Below are positions 38,713 to 47,974 of a stretch of 64,000 nt of DNA, piece by piece. The stretch spans positions 87,182 to 151,181 of the forward strand of contig JACRJX010000009.1 of assembly GCA_016235595.1 (NCBI GenBank), written 5' to 3'. This stretch comes from Verrucomicrobiota bacterium. GTDB taxonomy: Bacteria; Verrucomicrobiota; Verrucomicrobiia; CAIQCK01. How positions within the stretch are numbered: position 1 is the first letter of the stretch; every line of letters starts with the position of its first letter. The translations under genes were made by a program, and so were the position numbers. Below the pieces are notes generated by a model. The model had not been told where the DNA came from. It made no database searches and was given only the letters and a program-made list of their open reading frames with translations.

Positions 38713-38795
38713 AAAGAAGTTGCGCCGCAGCAGCAACGGAAACCTGCGCCACGCCCAGCCCGCATCACTGATTTCGCAACCGGTGGCAACCGGTG

Positions 38796-41381
38796 TTACG
38801 GAAGCTTCTTGGCCGTGTCTTCCAGGCGGCTCAGCAAACCCGGGTCGTTTACGTTTCTGGCACGAATGCTCCGGACAATGATCGCTGCTTCCTGAAGATT
38901 CTGTTTCTTCTTCTGTTCTTCAGCCGACGCGCTATCCGTCTTGGTCGGATCGGACAACAGAAGGTCCGCAAATTCCAGTTCCACATAACCGCGAGCCGGA
39001 TCACGCAGCCTGTTGCCCCACATGGCGCGCCAGGAGCGCATGCCTATCAGGCCTTTGCCGGCCAGCGCATCACTACGAGCCTGTAGAAAACCCGACAATG
39101 CTCTCGGGGGAATCCCTTTCATCCATTCGTCAGCCGCAACAGGCGCTGTCGTCGTCACCGAAGGAGTGGAAGGCGTCGTCGAACTTGCCACGGGAGCCGG
39201 GGTTGTGGAGGGCGGAGGAGCAGCAGGAGTGGAAGCAACCGGCGCGGCAGGCACGTCGGGAGATTTCACCAGGCTGGCTTGGTAAGTGGCGATGGCATCA
39301 GTCACCAACACCAAACGAAGCCCGGCGTTATCGAGAAGGTTGCTCGGCATGACCCCTCTGCGGGACGCCGACGAGAGAAAAACGGGGCCGTCACGGCAGG
39401 AACCACCACGCAACACACGGTCGGAACCGGAATCGGGGCCCTGCGGATCTTCCTGCGCGCCCGAGGGAAGATTTCCATACCGGTCACTGCAAAACTCCGC
39501 GACGTTGCCATGCATGTCGTAGAGACCCCAGGCATTCGGCTTCTTCGTGCCGACCGTGCGTGTCTCAAAGCTATGATAGCCGCGGTCGAAAGGATATACC
39601 GCATAGTCCTTCAGCTGGGTTGCGTCGTCGCCGTAATAGAACTTCGTGGTGCTGCCGGCCCGGCAGGCATATTCCCACTGCGCCTCGGTCGGCAACAGAG
39701 CCTTCACACCCGACAGTTTCGCGTTCAACTTGTTCAAGAAATCCTGGCAGGTATCCCAACAGATGTTCTCCACTGGATTCTTGTTATCCCTCCGCGCACT
39801 CGGATTGCTGCCCATGACTGTCTGCCACTGTTGTTGCGTCACTTCATATTTGCCGATGAAGAACGGTTTGGTCAGGGTGACTTGATGTTTTTCGTTTCCC
39901 ATACCCATCGAGAATGAACCAGGCCGGATGAGAACGAAGTTGACGATCGCTCCCCCGCCAAGGTCCAACGACACTTCATTTGGCCACGGCACCGCAGCCG
40001 CTTTCGTGCGAAAATCGGCCATGCGCGGATCGCTGGGGATCAACTGCTCCAATTGGCCCAGTGTCCGGTGGACCAGGAGCCAGTTGTTCGAGCGAAGGGC
40101 ATTCTCGAATTGGGCGACAACGGGGCCGGATTTGGGGAGATTCTCCTTCGTCCGGGATTGGGCGAAGAGCTCTTTAAGAGCTGCCGTCGCAGCGGCGAGC
40201 TGTTGGTCGGCCGGCCCCGGATTCGCTGCCATCGACGCAATGGCCGACTCGGCCTGCGACTTCAGTTTTGCAAACTCTGCGGCGGCCTGCCGCCCCAGCA
40301 ACGCCGCGTCCACCTCAGCCAACTGCTTGGTCCACGCGGCGCGGGAAATTTCAGCCTGGGCGAGCTTCTTGGTGTCGGACTGCGCCGCCTTGTAGCTCTC
40401 CAACGCGCGGGTGAAGTGTTCCGTGGCCTTTGCGAAATCCTCCTTGGCCAACGCCTCTCCACCCTCTTTCATGCTGTTCCCGGCGTTGACGAACGATACC
40501 GGCCGCGTGTCGGGTCTGGATGCGGCGGCGGCCGTCAAATACTCGGCCTCGGCTTCCTTCTTTTTGGCGTATGCAGCGCGAGACATCTCGTCGCGGTTGG
40601 ATTTTTCGGCTTCAGCTTGAGCGGTCCTGTAGCCTTCGGCGGCACGGACAAAAAGCTCCTTGGCTTTTACAAAATCCTCCTTGTCCAGAGCCTCTTCCGC
40701 CCCTTTTTCGGCTTCGACGGCGGCGGCAAACGATGCCGGCCGCGCGTCGGCTTTGGATGCGGCCATGGCCGCCTTGCGCGCGACATCGACCTCTTTCTTT
40801 GCGGCCTGCGCAGCGCCGGACAACTCGGCGCGCATCAGCTTTGCGCCGTCCGCCTGCGCCGCCTTGAAACCGGCAGCAGCGAGGGTAAAGAGCTTCTTGG
40901 CCTTCTCGAAATCTTCCTTGATCAGTGCATCTTCCCCTTCTTTCTCGGCGTTTGTGGCGGCGACGAATGATTCCGGCCGCGCGTCGGCCTTGGATACGGC
41001 CATGGCTGCCGCGCGCGCAGCCTCGGCCTCCTTCCTCACAGAGTTTACGGCCTCGCGCTTCGCCTCGAAATCCGCTTCCGCGTCAACTGCCTGCTTGTAG
41101 CACTTGCGCGCCTCGGCAAACGATGACAACGCCTTGACGTAATTCTTGGCTTCCATCGCCTCGCTGCCGGACCTTTCCAGACCGTCGCCGCGGCGGATCA
41201 GTTCCTGCAGATACGGGGCGCCGGAGGACTTGATCTGGCTGCGGACGGTCCTCATCTGGTTGCGCGCCTCGACGGCGTTTTCCGGCGTGGCGGGAACTTT
41301 GACCTCAGGTTGACCGCAACCCGTGACCAAAAGTAACAGGGCGACCAGAAAAATACCCGCGGACTGAACAAGGATTCTCAT
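38796..41381 (-). CDS. Lipoprotein with three helical repeats and a SUMF1 domain
   Basis: 861 residues. Signal and lipobox end at Cys22 (LLLLVTGC). Residues about 120-345 hold three repeats of about 76 residues, each with ..SKADARPESF, an acidic EKEGEDALIKEDFEKAK and a LFTLAAAGFKAAQ-like helix, resembling TPR/coiled-coil pairs. A SUMF1/FGE-like domain follows at about 460-690 (SFSMGMGNEKHQVTLTKPFF, IGKYEVTQQQWQTVMG, LLPTEAQWEYACRAGS, MHGNVAEFCSD, RVLRGGSCRDG). A Pro/Ser/Thr-rich linker leads to a C-terminal segment of about 130 residues of unknown kind. It lies 166 bases downstream of the prepilin cassette on the same strand and may be part of that operon. Confidence 0.82.
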   Translation of the reverse strand: MRILVQSAGIFLVALLLLVTGCGQPEVKVPATPENAVEARNQMRTVRSQIKSSGAPYLQELIRRGDGLERSGSEAMEAKNYVKALSSFAEARKCYKQAVDAEADFEAKREAVNSVRKEAEAARAAAMAVSKADARPESFVAATNAEKEGEDALIKEDFEKAKKLFTLAAAGFKAAQADGAKLMRAELSGAAQAAKKEVDVARKAAMAASKADARPASFAAAVEAEKGAEEALDKEDFVKAKELFVRAAEGYRTAQAEAEKSNRDEMSRAAYAKKKEAEAEYLTAAAASRPDTRPVSFVNAGNSMKEGGEALAKEDFAKATEHFTRALESYKAAQSDTKKLAQAEISRAAWTKQLAEVDAALLGRQAAAEFAKLKSQAESAIASMAANPGPADQQLAAATAALKELFAQSRTKENLPKSGPVVAQFENALRSNNWLLVHRTLGQLEQLIPSDPRMADFRTKAAAVPWPNEVSLDLGGGAIVNFVLIRPGSFSMGMGNEKHQVTLTKPFFIGKYEVTQQQWQTVMGSNPSARRDNKNPVENICWDTCQDFLNKLNAKLSGVKALLPTEAQWEYACRAGSTTKFYYGDDATQLKDYAVYPFDRGYHSFETRTVGTKKPNAWGLYDMHGNVAEFCSDRYGNLPSGAQEDPQGPDSGSDRVLRGGSCRDGPVFLSSASRRGVMPSNLLDNAGLRLVLVTDAIATYQASLVKSPDVPAAPVASTPAAPPPSTTPAPVASSTTPSTPSVTTTAPVAADEWMKGIPPRALSGFLQARSDALAGKGLIGMRSWRAMWGNRLRDPARGYVELEFADLLLSDPTKTDSASAEEQKKKQNLQEAAIIVRSIRARNVNDPGLLSRLEDTAKKLP

Positions 41382-41547
41382 GACAGGACCTCAATCATCG
41401 GCCAACCCTTCAGCATCCCCTGGTCGGACGGCGGCGCACAGGCTGCTTCCAGGATGGCGGAACGACAACACATAAATGGTTGGCAGGTTGTTGGACTCTG
41501 AGATGGCTCGCCAGACACGTGAAACATGGCAGAAAAAACGCGACTCT

Positions 41548-44500
41548 TTACTCGTTGAGCCAGCGCACCTGCTTGATACGGAACTGGTTTCGATCCATGA
41601 TTTGTGTCGCAGCCGGGTTGCGCACGCGCTCGACAACGGCCATGAGCCGGGCCTCGCCACCGTCCGCGTAGCCCACCACATGAACCGTAAAGACGTCGCC
41701 GCGGGTGGTAAGAACGTTGATGATGCGACGGACCGTATCTTCCTTGTCGGCATCAGTGTAGGCAGCTTGCCTACCGTCGCCAGTGAAGAGGTTGTTCATA
41801 TATGGCACTTCGCAAATCTGGCCGACAGTGTAGTAAGGGTGCCAAATATCCCTGGTGGGGATAAAAGTCGTGTCCGAGGGATCACCCGACGGTGCAAAGG
41901 AGGTGCGGGCCACAGTAAGGGGATGATATCTGTAAAGAATGAAGTTGGCCAGCCTGTTGCGATAACGGTAATCAGGAATGACGCTCAAAGCAGCCGCAAG
42001 CGGCACGCTGGCCGAATCATATGTGAAGTTGAGCGAATCTACCGCGGCACTGACGGTGTTGGGGTGACGATTGTAGGACGAACTGCGCAGCGAGGTGTAG
42101 GACCACTGGTAATTGTTTACCGTCAGGAAATTGCTCAACCCGTGATTCCATGTTGCCAACAGGTTGGGGTGGCGGGGATAATATGGGGGATCTTCAAATG
42201 TGGGACAATTCGGATACGCCCTCTGATAGGCGCCTTCTGCGTTGTTACCCAAATGCCAGCCGCCGTTGTTGATGTTAACCCGACCGTAAATGGGCGGAGT
42301 GTTGACGGAAAAAAGATCAAGCAGGACCCAATCGGCAATTGCTCTGGCACTTGACCCCGGCTGGCCAGTCTCGTCGGTTTGGGCACCGTAATATTGCAAC
42401 GAAAGCGAACGCCACGGTTTGCCCGTGTGAATAAAACCCAATTCACCAATGGAATTCATGCCGCTTTCCGCAATGACGAAGTTGGAACGGTATTCGGGTA
42501 GGTTGGCATACTTTGCGTAACTATTGTTCTGAGTCTCGTTGTCACCATCCGTGAAATTCACCGAGGAATTCTTGCTCTTGATCGTCACGAGGTCAGGGCG
42601 GATACAAGGATACCACACACGCACTCGCGGATCGTTCTTGGCGATGGACCATCGGGCTGGATTGGTCGTATCCCAGAACTTCTCCGGGGCGGGTGGTGAA
42701 TCAAGGGAAGCCTTCAGGTCGTCCAATTTGGGTGTCGACGTTGAAACGTTCATATTTGTCTTTACAGACCAGTCAATAATGCCTTTGTTGCCCGCGCAAT
42801 TCATCGTTTGCCGGATCTGTGGAAATGTAATGGTAACGGCCGTAATAGGCGGAATGTTCGTTTGCGGGCCACCAAGCTTCCACGCGAGATGATTCAGGCC
42901 TTCCTTGGGCTCCTTATATGAATGAGCGCCAACAGCGTCGGTATATCCCATCACAATATTGGTCGTCGCACTTGCGGTGAGAGGCGGAGGTGACGCCATG
43001 GGAGCCGTGCAAGTCACCGTAACAGGATCATCAAAAAATATTTGATACTCCTCCTTGGGGGTTATGCTCAAACGCGGCATGGCTACCTCGTAAGGATTGA
43101 TCAGTTCAATATAGAGCGCGGCCCATAATTGGTATTTGGGCTTTGGATCCGCCGGGAGTTGTATCGGTTGCCAACAGAGGGACACCGCAATTTCATTCAT
43201 GTAAGCGGCTTTCCACAAACCGCAGGGACCGCTTGGCAGATTCGTAGAAGCAACAGTCCAAAACTGATTGATATCCGGGCAATTGGGAGGACAACTGCCC
43301 GGCGGCGCAACGACCGTGGGATCGCTGAGATAGGAGACGATATTGGCGACAATCTGCGAAACACCCCCATTCATAAACGGCTGGCTGATATCAGGATACT
43401 TGCCGGAGGTGCCACCGTATGTCGCGGAACTGGTAACGCCGCCGAAGAACTTTCCGGGGAGCGAGGTGTTTGCCAGATTGTTGGACTTTATCAAGAAATT
43501 ATACAGTCGCTCGGCGTCCAGTTGACTCCTGATTGTTATACCGACATTGGTACGCGCAACCGGGAAACCCGTAGTATCCTTGAAAACCTGCGCGCGGTCA
43601 TCGTTCTCGACGCTCCAAGCCGTCAGGCAGGATTTCACAGCCTGATAGTCGTTCATGGTCAAACTGTTATTCAGGCTCAGCACTTCATCGGACGATTGAA
43701 ACGGACGCCATGTGCTGGCGTTTCGAACGTTTTCTATGCTGCTCAACGTGGTTGCATCGCTCCACTTGTTCGCCCCATCGGGTTCATAATTATTGTAACC
43801 AGGACTCACCACGCCGACGTCCAGCATTTTCAGATCAACCGAACTGATCTGTTTTCCGGTTTTCAGGGAGACATCCGGTTGCACGATCTTGGCATACAGT
43901 AGACTCGAATCAGCCGCCGTGTATCCCACGTCCAACGAGGTGAAGTTCGTTGCGTTATTGACCGCCGCATCGCTCAAGTTTCTGGTATAGGCGTTGGAAA
44001 TGTTGATTTTGGACGACTCGTCATCAATCCAGAAGGCAAACCTGGCATCATCGCTGCCATACGTCCGCAAATAGGAGGCCCATATGGCCGGCTTGTCCGG
44101 CCCCCAACCGTCGCCGGTAGCCAGTGTTGCATTAACGCACGGATTGGCAATGGGCAGAAAGATTCCCGATTGGTTCGCCTCACGGGGCCACTTGAAGTTG
44201 CCGCCGTTGAGATTCACCTTGTCCGCCCAGTTGGTCGTAGTGCCGCCATACACCCGCCCCATGATCCAGGAAAACATGAGCATGTTATTGGTGGCAGGGA
44301 CATAGTCTGACGGACGCGCGGTGCCACTTGGAACAGGCACCGACGCGCTGCTGCTTCCATTGGTGTAATAGAATCGGCCGGCCATGGTCGCCACGCTTCC
44401 TTTGACGGCCTCGGCATCGGTGTAAAACCGGCTCATCCTGGCGATGGCGGTATGCAACCCCGCCAACGTGGCTTGCCGGGCCTCCACCTGCCGCCGATAG

Positions 44501-44697
44501 TACAAGGACACCTGGCGTTCGCTGCGCATGTTCGTCATGAACGCCACCGCGAGGATCAACAACAACGCCATGATCGTCAGCGTGATGATCAGGGCGATCC
44601 CGGAACGCGGGTTTCCCGCGTCCAGTTTCCCGCGCACAACGGGGCAAGAGTTTTCAGTTTCCAGCTTCACGTGACGTCTTTTGCCTTTCTTCTTCAC
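41548..44697 (-). CDS. Verru_Chthon cassette protein A-like, GspK-like giant prepilin
   Basis: 1049 residues from a GTG 6 bases after the preceding stop codon. A 33-residue basic leader is followed by RSGIALIITLTIMALLLILA. Cleavage after the Gly would leave Ile at position +5 instead of Glu, as in GspK, the tip pseudopilin of type II secretion systems. The rest is a very large extracytoplasmic domain, rich in Asn, Thr and Pro, with no recognisable enzyme motif. Size, position and sequence character match the protein called Verru_Chthon cassette protein A. It is the last of ten genes in the cluster. Equating it with GspK is my inference. Confidence 0.7.
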   Translation of the reverse strand: MKKKGKRRHVKLETENSCPVVRGKLDAGNPRSGIALIITLTIMALLLILAVAFMTNMRSERQVSLYYRRQVEARQATLAGLHTAIARMSRFYTDAEAVKGSVATMAGRFYYTNGSSSASVPVPSGTARPSDYVPATNNMLMFSWIMGRVYGGTTTNWADKVNLNGGNFKWPREANQSGIFLPIANPCVNATLATGDGWGPDKPAIWASYLRTYGSDDARFAFWIDDESSKINISNAYTRNLSDAAVNNATNFTSLDVGYTAADSSLLYAKIVQPDVSLKTGKQISSVDLKMLDVGVVSPGYNNYEPDGANKWSDATTLSSIENVRNASTWRPFQSSDEVLSLNNSLTMNDYQAVKSCLTAWSVENDDRAQVFKDTTGFPVARTNVGITIRSQLDAERLYNFLIKSNNLANTSLPGKFFGGVTSSATYGGTSGKYPDISQPFMNGGVSQIVANIVSYLSDPTVVAPPGSCPPNCPDINQFWTVASTNLPSGPCGLWKAAYMNEIAVSLCWQPIQLPADPKPKYQLWAALYIELINPYEVAMPRLSITPKEEYQIFFDDPVTVTCTAPMASPPPLTASATTNIVMGYTDAVGAHSYKEPKEGLNHLAWKLGGPQTNIPPITAVTITFPQIRQTMNCAGNKGIIDWSVKTNMNVSTSTPKLDDLKASLDSPPAPEKFWDTTNPARWSIAKNDPRVRVWYPCIRPDLVTIKSKNSSVNFTDGDNETQNNSYAKYANLPEYRSNFVIAESGMNSIGELGFIHTGKPWRSLSLQYYGAQTDETGQPGSSARAIADWVLLDLFSVNTPPIYGRVNINNGGWHLGNNAEGAYQRAYPNCPTFEDPPYYPRHPNLLATWNHGLSNFLTVNNYQWSYTSLRSSSYNRHPNTVSAAVDSLNFTYDSASVPLAAALSVIPDYRYRNRLANFILYRYHPLTVARTSFAPSGDPSDTTFIPTRDIWHPYYTVGQICEVPYMNNLFTGDGRQAAYTDADKEDTVRRIINVLTTRGDVFTVHVVGYADGGEARLMAVVERVRNPAATQIMDRNQFRIKQVRWLNE
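44651..44671 (-). repeat. Heptamer units in the leader of the GspK-like gene
   Basis: TTTTCAG, TTTCCAG and CTTCACG occur in tandem (plus-strand reading), about 26 bases inside the gene. A further GTTTCCC/GTTTCCC pair with 14-base spacing lies at 44611-44631. They encode part of the cleaved leader peptide. Confidence 0.5.
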
Positions 44698-44703
44698 CGG
44701 CTT

Positions 44704-45648
44704 TTACGGCTTGAAATTCTCAAAGTGGACCAGGGTCCAGTTGGTGGCGGCGAAAAACTGCGACGACTTGGCCGCTCCGGACAGGCCAGTCTGATTGATA
44801 CGAGCAGCCTGCCGGCTGTCCACGACACTCAGGCCGATATAAACGCCGGGATAACACGGATCCCTGCTGCTTATGAAGTTGTTGTTGTTGATCGTCAAAT
44901 CCTGGTCGCAGTCCATGTCTTTGAACATCTGCGTGTTGCGCGGCCTCAATCCTGCCGCGGTGTCCTTCTGTGCGGGATGCACGCGGAAACAGAGCACATT
45001 CTCGGCGATCACGGCGGAGTTTGTCAGGTGGCCGGCAGCCCAAGGATCGTTGTAGAAACTGGTTGGATCGCCACGAGTGATCGGCCGGTAAACCACACGG
45101 GTCAAGTTACCCAAAATAGACTCCTTGCCGCTGTCATCAACCGCCTTGGTCACGTAGTAACGAACGCCACAGAGCGCCCTGTAAGCGGACGCTCGGGTAA
45201 TGTTATTGGTGATCTCGTTGCCAATTGCCACCGGTGTGACGAAGCGAAGCTCTTCATAAACACCGTAAGGCGTCGGGTCACTGGCCGGACGTTCTCCCGC
45301 GGAAGTCTTGCTGATCACAACCGACAACCCCTGAATTGGCTGCACTGTGGTGGACGGTTGGTTGGTGTCAACGATGGCCAGGGACACATCACGAATGATC
45401 AAATCCATCGCCGTGCGGACGGTTTGGTTGATTTCGGCGGTTCTCTCGCCCATCCGCCATGCGTTGGACCCCTCGGCAAACAACGCAAAAAGGATGGTCA
45501 CCATCAATGCCAATACGCCACTGGCCACCAGAATCTCCAGCAACGTGAAACCCGCCTGAGGAGATTTTGGATTTTGGATTTTGGATTTTGGATTATTTTC
45601 CATGGCTTTTTCGCGTTCGGCGTCTTGCGATGGAACTGGTGTTTTCAT
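44704..45648 (-). CDS. Verru_Chthon cassette protein C-like prepilin (GspJ-like)
   Basis: 314 residues. The type III leader is long (about 33 residues, or 18 if translation starts at the ATG at 45603) and ends at the processing site AG/FTLLEILVASGVLA, with Glu at +5. The mature part (RTAMDLIIRDVSLAIVD) has the PilW/GspJ-like pattern of minor pilins. Its ATG lies 3 bases after the preceding stop codon, so the two genes are tightly linked. Repeats of 7 bases encode KSKIQNPKS in the leader. The product should be inserted in the inner membrane and assembled in the pilus or pseudopilus. Confidence 0.75.
   Translation of the reverse strand: MKTPVPSQDAEREKAMENNPKSKIQNPKSPQAGFTLLEILVASGVLALMVTILFALFAEGSNAWRMGERTAEINQTVRTAMDLIIRDVSLAIVDTNQPSTTVQPIQGLSVVISKTSAGERPASDPTPYGVYEELRFVTPVAIGNEITNNITRASAYRALCGVRYYVTKAVDDSGKESILGNLTRVVYRPITRGDPTSFYNDPWAAGHLTNSAVIAENVLCFRVHPAQKDTAAGLRPRNTQMFKDMDCDQDLTINNNNFISSRDPCYPGVYIGLSVVDSRQAARINQTGLSGAAKSSQFFAATNWTLVHFENFKP
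45563..45590 (-). repeat. Four perfect GATTTTG heptamers in a prepilin leader
   Basis: Four exact tandem copies of GATTTTG (plus strand), followed by a partial fifth, encode NPKSKIQNPKS on the minus strand. The array stops just before the prepilin peptidase site. Confidence 0.95.
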
Positions 45649-45651
45649 GCG

Positions 45652-46323
45652 TCAGTGGAGATTGGCGATGGAAGAATAGTAGTTCCTGACGAACTTGCGG
45701 TTGTTATAGGGCGTCCGGCCCGGCCAGGAAACCTGCACGATGACGCGCGCCAACTCCGCAGTAAGGTAACCCATCGATATGTCGTTTCTCTCCTTCAGAT
45801 AGTAGGCGGAATAATCGCTCGCATTCCCGTAAGGACTATTATGCACATAGATTCGCACGCCGAAGTAGCCTTCGTCGCCTTTGTAGGCACCCGTGGGGGC
45901 GCTGCCGTCTGCCGAACTGTCCGCATTGGCCGGCCGGCCGTCCCGGCCATAGTAAAACATGTTGTTAATTGGGGTCCAACTGGTGTAGTTCACCTTAAAG
46001 CCCGCGGCTTGCCTCTTCATAGGCACCTCGGGCCACACCACGGGACCGCCAAAAGGCTGGGAGCGCAGCCGGGTGAAGATGTCATCCGCGATCAGCGCGG
46101 CCGTGGTTTCATCGCGCGAATCGCGCGCGGCCTCGATGCCGACAGGAAAGGCCGTAAGCACACCCACCACAGCGAACGCCACGATACCAATGGAGAGCAT
46201 GACTTCCACAAGGCTGAAGCCAGATGAGCAAGCGAAGAGTTTCGCAAATGATCGGGAAGCACAGGATCCGTCAATTGCCTGAACCCACTCTGAACTCTGA
46301 ACTCTGAACTCTGAACTCTTCAT
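45652..46323 (-). CDS. Verru_Chthon cassette protein B-like prepilin (GspI-like)
   Basis: 223 residues from MKSSEFRVQSSEW; GGAAG lies 6 bases upstream. The ATG at 46329, which overlaps the preceding stop codon, is also possible. The leader of about 35 residues ends at SG/FSLVEVMLSIGIVAFAVVG with Glu at +5. The mature part is small, as expected of GspI/PilV-type pilins, and contains the ARDSRDETTAALIADDIF helix typical of this group. The leader is partly encoded by ACTCTGA heptamers. In the tight gene run it lies between the D-like and C-like genes. Confidence 0.75.
   Translation of the reverse strand: MKSSEFRVQSSEWVQAIDGSCASRSFAKLFACSSGFSLVEVMLSIGIVAFAVVGVLTAFPVGIEAARDSRDETTAALIADDIFTRLRSQPFGGPVVWPEVPMKRQAAGFKVNYTSWTPINNMFYYGRDGRPANADSSADGSAPTGAYKGDEGYFGVRIYVHNSPYGNASDYSAYYLKERNDISMGYLTAELARVIVQVSWPGRTPYNNRKFVRNYYSSIANLH
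46287..46314 (-). repeat. Four ACTCTGA heptamers at the start of the B-like prepilin gene
   Basis: Four exact tandem copies of ACTCTGA (plus strand), plus a partial copy to 46321. On the minus strand they encode SSEFRVQSSE, the beginning of the leader peptide. Confidence 0.95.
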
Positions 46324-46325
46324 GT

Positions 46326-47228
46326 TCATCTTCCGGGTTGTATCCATTTGACCTTGCCAATGAAGCCGTCCCAACTCAGCACCACGCTGTTCACCGAGGC
46401 TGGATCGTTGACGGACGACGCGCTCTTGGCCGACTCACGCCCTGGCACGAGAATGGTGGCGTTGTCGCCACTGGGACTGACCTGCACAAGGCCGTTCACC
46501 AGCCGCACGGAACCCGCCATCGTAGGCATGCCATTGGGCTTGAACTCAACGAAGGCCATCTCCGATCCTTTGGGCGGGTCCGTGTCGGAGTTCCTGTAAG
46601 GGAACGGCAGCCGATCCAGCGTGATTCCATCCCACAGGTTTCGGGTGGCCGCTTCTCCAAAGAAAACAGTCGTCCTGGGCAAGGACAACTTGCCGTCCGC
46701 GGATTTCAAATCTGAATCGGCGGGATCGAAAATGACTCCCTTGGGCAGGGTTTTCCAGCTTTCAAGGTATTCCCACCGTCTCCGTCCGACAGGCAGATCC
46801 GGTTGGTTTGGCAATGTTCCCCACAAGCTGCCGTAAATCCTCAGTTGAATCATGACGGCATAGGCCCTGTATTGCATCCCGACCAACTCGGGCAGATCGG
46901 TTCCCGAATCCTTGATGGTCTTTTCGGTGGCAATGACCACCCGCACGCGACAGTTGCGGGCAAGGGCATACTGGCGGGCCAGATTCAGGTCGTTGGAGAA
47001 CTGCCGCGCTCCGCTGATCAGGGAACTCCCTCTGGTTGTACCCAGCCCCTGTATCCCCACCATCGTCATCAGCCCGATGAGAGCCACCACGGCCAACAAC
47101 TCCACGAGCGTGAAAGCGGCAGAACGGCAGGGGGCAAACGGCGAACGGCAGCCGGAACGGCCAAACCACACTCTTCCCGCTCTCCTTAGGCCCCTTCCCA
47201 TTTCCCGCTTTCCGCTTTCCGTTCTCAT
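46326..47228 (-). CDS. Verru_Chthon cassette protein D-like prepilin (GspH/FimT-like)
   Basis: 300 residues from MRTESGKREMG. GGAAG lies 5 bases before this ATG, which starts 2 bases after the preceding stop codon; a TTG at 47240 was rejected. The leader of about 38 residues ends RSAA/FTLVELLAVVALIG, with Ala instead of Gly at -1 and Glu at +5. SLISGARQFSNDLNLARQYA is the GspH/FimT signature helix. The leader coding region carries two sets of heptamers. The product is a minor pilin or pseudopilin. Confidence 0.75.
   Translation of the reverse strand: MRTESGKREMGRGLRRAGRVWFGRSGCRSPFAPCRSAAFTLVELLAVVALIGLMTMVGIQGLGTTRGSSLISGARQFSNDLNLARQYALARNCRVRVVIATEKTIKDSGTDLPELVGMQYRAYAVMIQLRIYGSLWGTLPNQPDLPVGRRRWEYLESWKTLPKGVIFDPADSDLKSADGKLSLPRTTVFFGEAATRNLWDGITLDRLPFPYRNSDTDPPKGSEMAFVEFKPNGMPTMAGSVRLVNGLVQVSPSGDNATILVPGRESAKSASSVNDPASVNSVVLSWDGFIGKVKWIQPGR
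47123..47150 (-). repeat. Degenerate AACGGCA heptamers in the D-like prepilin leader
   Basis: AACGGCA, GGGGGCA, AACGGCG and AACGGCA in direct tandem (plus strand). They encode part of the leader just before the processing site. Confidence 0.7.
47195..47222 (-). repeat. Degenerate TTTCCGC heptamers at the start of the D-like prepilin gene
   Basis: TTCCCAT, TTCCCGC, TTTCCGC and TTTCCGT in direct tandem (plus strand), 6 bases inside the gene. They encode ESGKREMG of the leader. Confidence 0.8.
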
Positions 47229-47230
47229 CT

Positions 47231-47923
47231 TTACTTCCAACTCCTCACGTCGTCTTCGTAGGCTTTGGTCGTGTTCTTGCTGCCCGGCTCCGACTGGTCG
47301 GTGCCGGAGCGCGTGTCGGGACCGTCAGAGAAAAACGCGCATCCCCCGGGAATGATGGAGGAGGAAGAGGAATCGTCCCTGAACGGCACTGGTATCTGGT
47401 TGTCATAAGCGGTGGAGTCCGTCCATGACTGCAGGTTGGAGGGGGTTCCGTTTTGGAACGGCCCGCCGTAGTAACTCCCTTTCTTGCCGTTATCGAAACA
47501 ATAACCGTAAGGCATGCTCCACGGGTCGTAAAACGCCAGCGGACTCTGGCTGCCCGTGCCGGGAATCGTCACGTCCTTGACCTTGAACTCCATGAACTGG
47601 ATGGCGCGGGGGTTGTCGTTGGCCGCCTGGCCGTTGGTAACCTTCTGGCCGGTCTGGGGATTCATCAAACCGTTGAAGACCAGGATGAAGTCCTGATCGT
47701 TGGCCGGTTCCGGCCATTTGCCATACTCGTTGTTGTAAGACTTGGCGGCTCCGGAAAGGCTCTGGATGGACGTGGCCGCCCTGGCTTTGTTGGCAGCGTT
47801 CTTGACGATGCCGATGGTGGGGAACAGCAAACCCATCAACACCACAATAATACTGATGACGACCAGCAATTCCACCAAGGTAAAGCCGCCACCCGCGCGC
47901 TTCCGTTGTTCCATCATTTTCAT
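47231..47923 (-). CDS. Type II secretion GspG-like major pseudopilin
   Basis: 230 residues from MKMMEQRKRAGGG; AAAGG lies 9 bases upstream. A longer frame to 47974 lacks a ribosome binding site. The short leader ends AGGG/FTLVELLVVISIIVVLMGLL with Glu at +5. GspG features follow: KNAANKARAATSIQSLSGAAKSYN, a segment with PYGY as in the conserved Pro-Tyr-Gly region, and a Cys-poor mature domain. The gene heads the run G-D-B-C-A. ACCTCTG heptamers (47953-47966) lie 30 bases upstream of the start. Confidence 0.85.
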   Translation of the reverse strand: MKMMEQRKRAGGGFTLVELLVVISIIVVLMGLLFPTIGIVKNAANKARAATSIQSLSGAAKSYNNEYGKWPEPANDQDFILVFNGLMNPQTGQKVTNGQAANDNPRAIQFMEFKVKDVTIPGTGSQSPLAFYDPWSMPYGYCFDNGKKGSYYGGPFQNGTPSNLQSWTDSTAYDNQIPVPFRDDSSSSSIIPGGCAFFSDGPDTRSGTDQSEPGSKNTTKAYEDDVRSWK

Positions 47924-47974
47924 AAACTCATGCCTTTCAAAACCGCCCACCAACCTCTGACCTCTGGCCATCAC

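Noticed and set aside
45563..46314. CRISPR array
   Set aside because: The repeats are 7-base direct tandems without spacers, located inside coding sequence; no cas gene is present.
46374..46374. Start of the B-like prepilin at 46374
   Set aside because: The longer frame would extend into the end of the D-like gene and lacks a ribosome binding site, while the ATG at 46323 has GGAAG at the right distance.
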